Shown one piece after another: positions 59,174-64,000 of a DNA stretch of 64,000 nucleotides. Location of the stretch: contig OZ012690.1 in assembly GCA_963942565.1 (NCBI GenBank), positions 36,616,726 through 36,680,725 on the forward strand. Direction: 5' to 3'. Positions within the stretch are counted from its first letter, which is position 1. Each line of letters begins with the position of its first letter. The stretch comes from Maea johnstoni (Eukaryota; Annelida; Polychaeta; Spionida; Magelonidae). A program made the position numbers and the translations under genes. Under the pieces are notes generated by a model. That model had not been told where the DNA came from, searched no databases, and saw nothing but the letters and a program-made list of their open reading frames with translations.

Positions 59174-59371
59174 CCCTTCTGATGCGGAGGTTACATTTGC
59201 CAAATGCTCAGAGAAGCAAAGATTTATGAAAATCATCTAAAACCTGTCATGTTGGTATTCATTGGAAAACTCTGAGAACTATCAGACGAGTACCAATATG
59301 CTAAGGTTTCAGTCATTTCTCTGCTTTTTGTCATTTCATGTTGACCAAATTAGCGAACCGCAGTGGAAGGG
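59174..59371. mobile_element. TTAA-type piggyBac-like MITE, copy D
   Basis: CCCTTCTGATGCGGAGG to GCAGTGGAAGGG with intact TTAA on both sides (59170-59173, 59372-59375). It lies in the probable 3' UTR of the minus-strand gene. Confidence 0.8.
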
Positions 59372-59466
59372 TTAAGATTACCATGCAATCCCCCTGTCCC
59401 TTGCAGCCATATTTGTCTGAAGAAAGTTTGGAAGAGGTGCTCTCAAGAACTTTTATCATTAAACTA

Positions 59467-59896
59467 TTAAAGTATCAAGGCAGGTTTCTTTGCCAGAATC
59501 TGGGTGAAAATCCAAGCCTTTGGGTCTTCATCCTCACCTGGGTATTGGGTGATGGATTTTACTATCTCTAAACCTGCATCCCTACATGCCTTCTCGTAAT
59601 CTTTCACTGTAAACATCCCCCACTGGAACGACTTCTCTCCGATGTTGTAATGATCGTCTCCCCACACTGCAGCGATAAGGAAATGCCCCCCGGGATTCAG
59701 GTACTTCTCTGACAGGACCCTCAGTGCTCGCGTGAGGTTCTCTACGGTCAGAAGAGCACCCAGACACTCTGCGGCAACAATGGCATCAAACGGCTCAAAG
59801 ACATTTGGCGCCAGGGGGTCATCTTTCTTCAAGTTGCCAATGACGACGTCTTGAATACCTTCCCGCACGAGCTCTTGATTCTCCCTCCATTTATCT
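59467..59896 (-). CDS. Methyltransferase exon C (terminal)
   Basis: Acceptor CATTTCCTTTCAG at the (TA)n-proximal end. One base completes a Gly codon, then D-K-W-R-E-N-Q. Ends L-A-K-K-P-A-L-I-L-stop. Open frame upstream of the acceptor is intron. Confidence 0.93.
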
Positions 59897-59957
59897 CTGA
59901 AAGGAAATGGATTTGTTGGAAGAATGTAGAAGAGCATATATATATATATAAAAAAAG

Positions 59958-60037
<80 letters not shown>

Positions 60038-60084
60038 ATTTATTATATATGCATACATATATCCATATACATATGTTTATATGT

Positions 60085-60182
<98 letters not shown>

Positions 60183-60185
60183 CTA

Positions 60186-60249
<64 letters not shown>

Positions 60250-60581
60250 ATATATATTCATTATACCTCACGTGAAAATCATAAGCCGTGATTGGCTTAC
60301 AAAGGTTGGCCATTACATCATGTCCACCGGGGAAATGTCCACCGGCCAAACGTCCACCGTTCTCACTGGATCTACCGGCAGTCATTGTTGTTTTCATTGA
60401 TATTTTACCAAATTGGGGTTTGTACGGTATAATCAAACAAATATGCCATGCCAGTGTGGGTATCCTAATGGAATGTCTCCCAGAGGGAGGATGGTTTTCC
60501 CCTCGGGCTCAGCCCTCGGGAAAACCATCCTCCCTCTGGGAGGCATTCCATCAGGATACCCACACTGGCATGGCATATTTG

Positions 60582-60649
<68 letters not shown>

Positions 60650-63600
60650 TTATATATATATATATATACATCAACATGTGACAGAGGCTTTGAAATGTGC
60701 AATAGGTCATATTCATTTAATTATCAATACTCTGCATGGTTAGTAGAGTCTTCCAAGTATTTTCTGTGTGTATCATTTTTAATACAAGCTTCATTAGATA
60801 TGTGAACTCAGCCAAATTAATTTCATTATTGATTAATCCAGAACTTATTTGTTGATATTGAGACTGTGTCAATTAGTTCCACCTGTTATGAACAACTATT
60901 AAACATTCATCACATGGTCGAATGTTGGCCCAAAAATATGCTGTGCTCCTTGACAGATTGCTGTGATCTAGGATTTTTATACTTTGAAACTTTGAGACCC
61001 TTTAAACTAGCCAGTCATTAAAGAAAATCAGACACTAAAAGAAATAAGCAAACGTCTGTGATAGTTACCCTGCATTTGCCCGTTCTGCATAGTGCTTGAA
61101 ATGTTCACTCCAGTTATGTGCTTCAGGATCCTTTCTCTTCCACTTGCGGATCTCCTCCAAGCTATTTTCAACTATGTCACTCAGAACAAACTCCCGATAA
61201 TGAGGGGCTAAGTAGGTCAGCTCATGTATGGAAGGTCCGCATCCCACCACCAGGAGGCGCTTTCCGCTTAATTGACCTGAAATGAAGAAAACATCTATGG
61301 TTAGTATCTCATCCCACCACCAGGAGGCGTTTTCTGCTTAATCAACCAGAAACAAGGTTGACATCTTTAATTATTTCCACATCCCACCATCAGGAGCTGC
61401 TTTCTGCTTAGTTGATCTGAAATGAGGAAAACATCTATGGCTAATTTCTTATCCTGCCACCATGAGTCGCTTACCACCCAATTGACCTGAAATGGTAGAG
61501 GTTGACATCTAAAGTTTGCTCCACATACCACCACCAGAAGTCACTTGTCACACCTAAAATGAGATGTAAACTTAAGTTAGTTCCACATCCTGCCACCAGG
61601 ATGTACTTTCTTTAATTGACCCAAAATAAGGTTGATATTATTAGTTTTCTTTGTTGTGAAAATGGTATACGGCAAGATGTCTGCGATAAGTCAGCGTCAC
61701 CTGCTGGCTGAACAAAACATTGGCGGTGTACCATATTTTACAACAAGAATAACAAATTATCATCAGCTCCCCCCCCCCCCCCCCCCCCCCTGCATGAAGT
61801 ACACAAGCACAACAAGTTTAAAGTTCAAGATTCTTGCAGTGGAGACCAGAGAAAACAGGAGTCGTCAGACTCCGGTCGTCTCTCTCACTAAAAGTCATGA
61901 GTTACCCACGTTTATCTCAATTAATTCTTACCATTTCATCCTCTAGATATATACCGTGTTGGACCATTTTACACATATTATATGGCACTGAATGGCCTTT
62001 GTGTGCTGATGTGCCTTTCAGCATCCGTTCATTCATTAAATACCATGTTGGCAGATTATAATATGCAAATAATGGTTCTAAGATTGAAAAACAATTTCCA
62101 GCGTGTAGTGACTGCTGTTGCTATGGTGAAGCGACCTCTGTTGGGGGAGAATGTGGTTAATGTTAGAGGCTCAATGCAGTACATTTCAACAAAGAAATGG
62201 ACCAATCAATAGCTAGAACCAAGAGTGGAGCTGATGATAACTATAGATATTTCCATATACCGCCACCATGAGTCACCTGCTGCTGAGTAGACTTGAAATA
62301 ACACAAACATCTACAGTTAGTTTCTCATCTCACCACCAGGAGTAGCTTACCACTCAATTGACCTGAAATATGGAAAACATCTATAATGTGTATCTCATCC
62401 CTGTTTAAGGTAGCGTGTTGGGTAAATTTCTTTGACCCAGATTTTCCCTTATCCTGTTTTTATTTTAAACATCACAAAAGTATCCTCACAGCAGGGTGTA
62501 AGATATTTTAGGTGAAACAATAAATAAAGAAAACACGCATAGTATCCGCAAACGGAGCTCCTATCAACATTTAAGTGGAGAAAAGATAAATTTTGCTCGG
62601 TTGAAATTTAACTACCATTTCCTTTAGAATTTTTGGTGAAAATGGGAAAGAAGTGCATTTTTCAACTTTCAGATTACACAACTTTTCAATAATCAAAATT
62701 GGTTAAAAAAATGATACTCTTCCCTGCGTAATACCCCTAACTTTAATTTTGCCAAATTTTAAGCATACTGTTAACATATGTTATCCCAAATGCATGCTTT
62801 ATGTGACAATGTATGGTGAAAATAAGATCCGCCGAAACTTTGGCAACAGACACCCTAGGCGAGGCTATAAATCTGCACCGATGCTCAGTGGCGGATCTTA
62901 ATGGCTATTATAGCAGGTTAAGGTAGAACCCTATTCGATACACGGGCCATTTTTAAAACTTGAATATCTGAAAACTGAGTTTAATGAAGACAGCAGTACT
63001 TGTGCTATTGTAAAGGTTACATCTCATAGTTACAGAATAATGGTTAAACTTATCAATAAATGATTATCTTAAGGAACATTAAAAAAAGAACATATCTGGA
63101 TGTGTTTCGTTTTTTGGCAAAATGTCAAGATTTACCCTTTACTTGAAAATGAGAGTCTACCATATGATTATTCATGTCTTTGGTGAGGTGCAAGGTCCTA
63201 CCTCAATAGGGGATTTGCACGATGAGTATCTTAAAAACATTTTTAAATGTTCCCATAAGCCTCAAACAGCACGTGGTTTACATAGTAAATGCTGATTTTC
63301 AGGTCCTGTAAGAATTCAAGGTACCTGTGACATGACCTTGCACCTAGACGGGGTTCATATGTCATATTCTAAAATACTGGCTTCGAAGACTGTATCGTTA
63401 TTCACTTTCAGCCAAAAAATGAAATGAAAATTTTGGTCAAAATGGTCTATCTCGAAGGAATCTGCATGGTTAAAGCAGGCAGCCATGTCGTTCGGGAGCA
63501 ATGTAACGAGGAAAACCCCAAGGGCCCTGCCTTTTGTGCTCTCGAGGTGACCACAATAGACTCGAGATTCGTGGCGGGTGAACACTGCTCATGTGTCATC

Positions 63601-64000
63601 TTTTGTTTTGATATCCATTCTTAGGGGCCAGCCAAGGACACCACCTAGTGGTGATAATCTTGGTGTACTAGACTATCACCTTAATTGAGTGATAACAATT
63701 TATCATACAACTCAGTAAAAATGGCACAAACATCGTGTCAAACTCAAAATCATGGTCCTGCCTTCGCAAATAAACCCGAGAGCCACACGAAATGACCTAT
63801 TTACTATAATGAGTGTTTATATTCCACATGATTAATAGTAGGCCTTAGTACATTTACCCTTGAACACGAAATCCTGTAGATTTTCATGTGCCACTGTGTG
63901 CCTCTTCCAGACACCAGACTCTGCTTTTAACCACAACGGAGGATGGACTGCTTGCAAATATATTTTGACATCGAAATGTTCCTGCATTTCCTCCTCTGAA
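59467..64000 (-). CDS. NNMT/PNMT/TEMT-family SAM-dependent methyltransferase (3 exons, 5' partial)
   Basis: Minus-strand join of 63858-64000, 61069-61276 and 59467-59896 (stop). Phases 1 and 2 match at the junctions. Exon A carries H-F-D-V-K-I-Y-L, the family N-terminal motif. Exon B carries the SAM loop [11 protein letters not shown], the acidic strand end F-V-L-S-D-I and [11 protein letters not shown]. Exon C holds [17 protein letters not shown] and W-G-D-D-H-Y-N-I-G. Vertebrate NNMT also has three coding exons broken at similar places. The enzyme would N- or S-methylate a small cytosolic substrate. The substrate cannot be told, and orthology to NNMT itself is not claimed. About 260 residues are visible. 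Confidence 0.93.
59935..60262. repeat. Long (TA)n microsatellite in methyltransferase intron 2
   Basis: Starts 39 bp before the acceptor of exon C and runs about 320 bp with a few ATGT interruptions. ORFs here are artefacts. Confidence 0.95.
60437..60582. mobile_element. 146-bp near-perfect palindrome
   Basis: ACAAATATGCCATGCCAGTG at the left is complemented exactly by CACTGGCATGGCATATTTGT at the right. The arms are about 70 bp with two or three mismatches and almost no loop (centre CCTCGGGCTCAGCCCTCGGG). Probably a foldback MITE next to (TA)n (60583-60668). Confidence 0.9.
60669..61068. other. Methyltransferase intron 2, unique part
   Basis: Nothing recognised. Confidence 0.55.
61069..61276 (-). 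CDS. Methyltransferase exon B (SAM-binding)
   Basis: Acceptor TTCTTCATTTCAG, donor GCAGG|GTAACT. 208 nt. Encodes [15 protein letters not shown] onward. Its first 40 bases are the template for the tandem array that follows at higher coordinates. Confidence 0.95.
61215..61640 (-). repeat. Tandem array of exon-B acceptor plus exon start
   Basis: About 80-bp units, each with the intron end (CATAGATGTTTTCCTCATTT-CAG) joined to the exon start (GTCAATTAAGCGGAAAG...CCTGGTGGTGGGATG). The real exon is the last unit in transcript order. At least two upstream units keep AG and a short open frame such as [13 protein letters not shown] before a stop. Confidence 0.88.
61641..62224. other. Insertion separating the array halves
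   Basis: About 580 bp unlike the flanking array units, with a poly-C run at 61770-61790. No ends or duplications identified. Confidence 0.5.
62225..62400 (-). repeat. Second part of the exon-B-derived array
   Basis: Two further units; one keeps CATATTTCAG|GTCAATTGAGTGGTAAGC and reads [10 protein letters not shown] before a stop. Confidence 0.82.
62401..63857. other. Methyltransferase intron 1, remainder
   Basis: 62922-63202 may be a TTAA-type element (GGTAGAACC left, GGTCCTACC right, TTAA at the left only). The rest is unremarkable; small ORFs near 63400-63600 overlap on both strands and show no homology. Confidence 0.45.
63858..64000 (-). CDS. Methyltransferase exon A (5' partial)
   Basis: Donor TTCAAGG|GTAAAT. 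Encodes [23 protein letters not shown] to D-F-V-F-K. An in-frame ATG is present, but by comparison with NNMT a few more residues are expected upstream. A TTCAG at the window edge could be an acceptor. Confidence 0.85.

Overview
The window is eukaryotic, from an intron-rich, AT-rich animal genome. The evidence is GT-AG introns with phase-matched exons, an N4BP2 orthologue, an NNMT/PNMT/TEMT-type methyltransferase with vertebrate-like exon breaks, CR1/L2-type LINEs, a Penelope-like element with a hammerhead-like motif, tRNA-derived SINEs and many hAT, Tc1/mariner and TTAA-flanked MITEs. A marine invertebrate (echinoderm, hemichordate, amphioxus or lophotrochozoan grade) fits best. I cannot name the species from sequence alone.

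Layout. (1) 1-11984, plus strand: the C-terminal part of N4BP2, entering from the left. It carries a CUE domain, a second CUE-like motif, DUF1771 and a C-terminal Smr domain. Ten exons are resolved. Two of them (9641-9723 and 9895-9995) are paralogous, have identical phases and can only be used one at a time, so the gene appears to offer a choice of Smr half-domain. Intron 3 is almost entirely minisatellites. The 3' UTR and flank run to about 14.26 kb. (2) 14.3-25.3 kb: intergenic and dense in MITEs, hairpins and satellites, with one orphan exon candidate on the minus strand at 17.3 kb. (3) 25679-26402, minus strand: last exon of a small single-pass membrane protein with two PPxY motifs. (4) 26.4-41 kb: gene-poor, with microsatellites, a broken Penelope-like element at 29990-32742 with terminal inverted repeats and a hammerhead-like motif, and tRNA-SINEs. 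(5) 41-45.9 kb: a nearly complete LINE whose ORF1 and ORF2 share one frame across a TAG, with one further TGA inside ORF2. (6) 47.07-47.89 kb, minus strand: a 5'-truncated CR1/L2-type LINE. (7) 49.1-55.64 kb, plus strand: a two-exon gene for a 569-residue protein I do not recognise, with a CRE-bearing promoter. Its intron is filled by nested hAT and TTAA-type elements, and its last codons, stop and probable polyA signal lie in a hAT-type element. (8) 59467-64000, minus strand: three exons of an NNMT/PNMT/TEMT-family methyltransferase leaving at the right edge. Its intron 1 carries a tandem array made from copies of its own exon-2 start.

The genes do not look functionally linked. The recurring theme is how repeats have shaped gene structure: duplicated exons, duplicated splice acceptors in two separate genes, and a transposon-supplied C-terminus.
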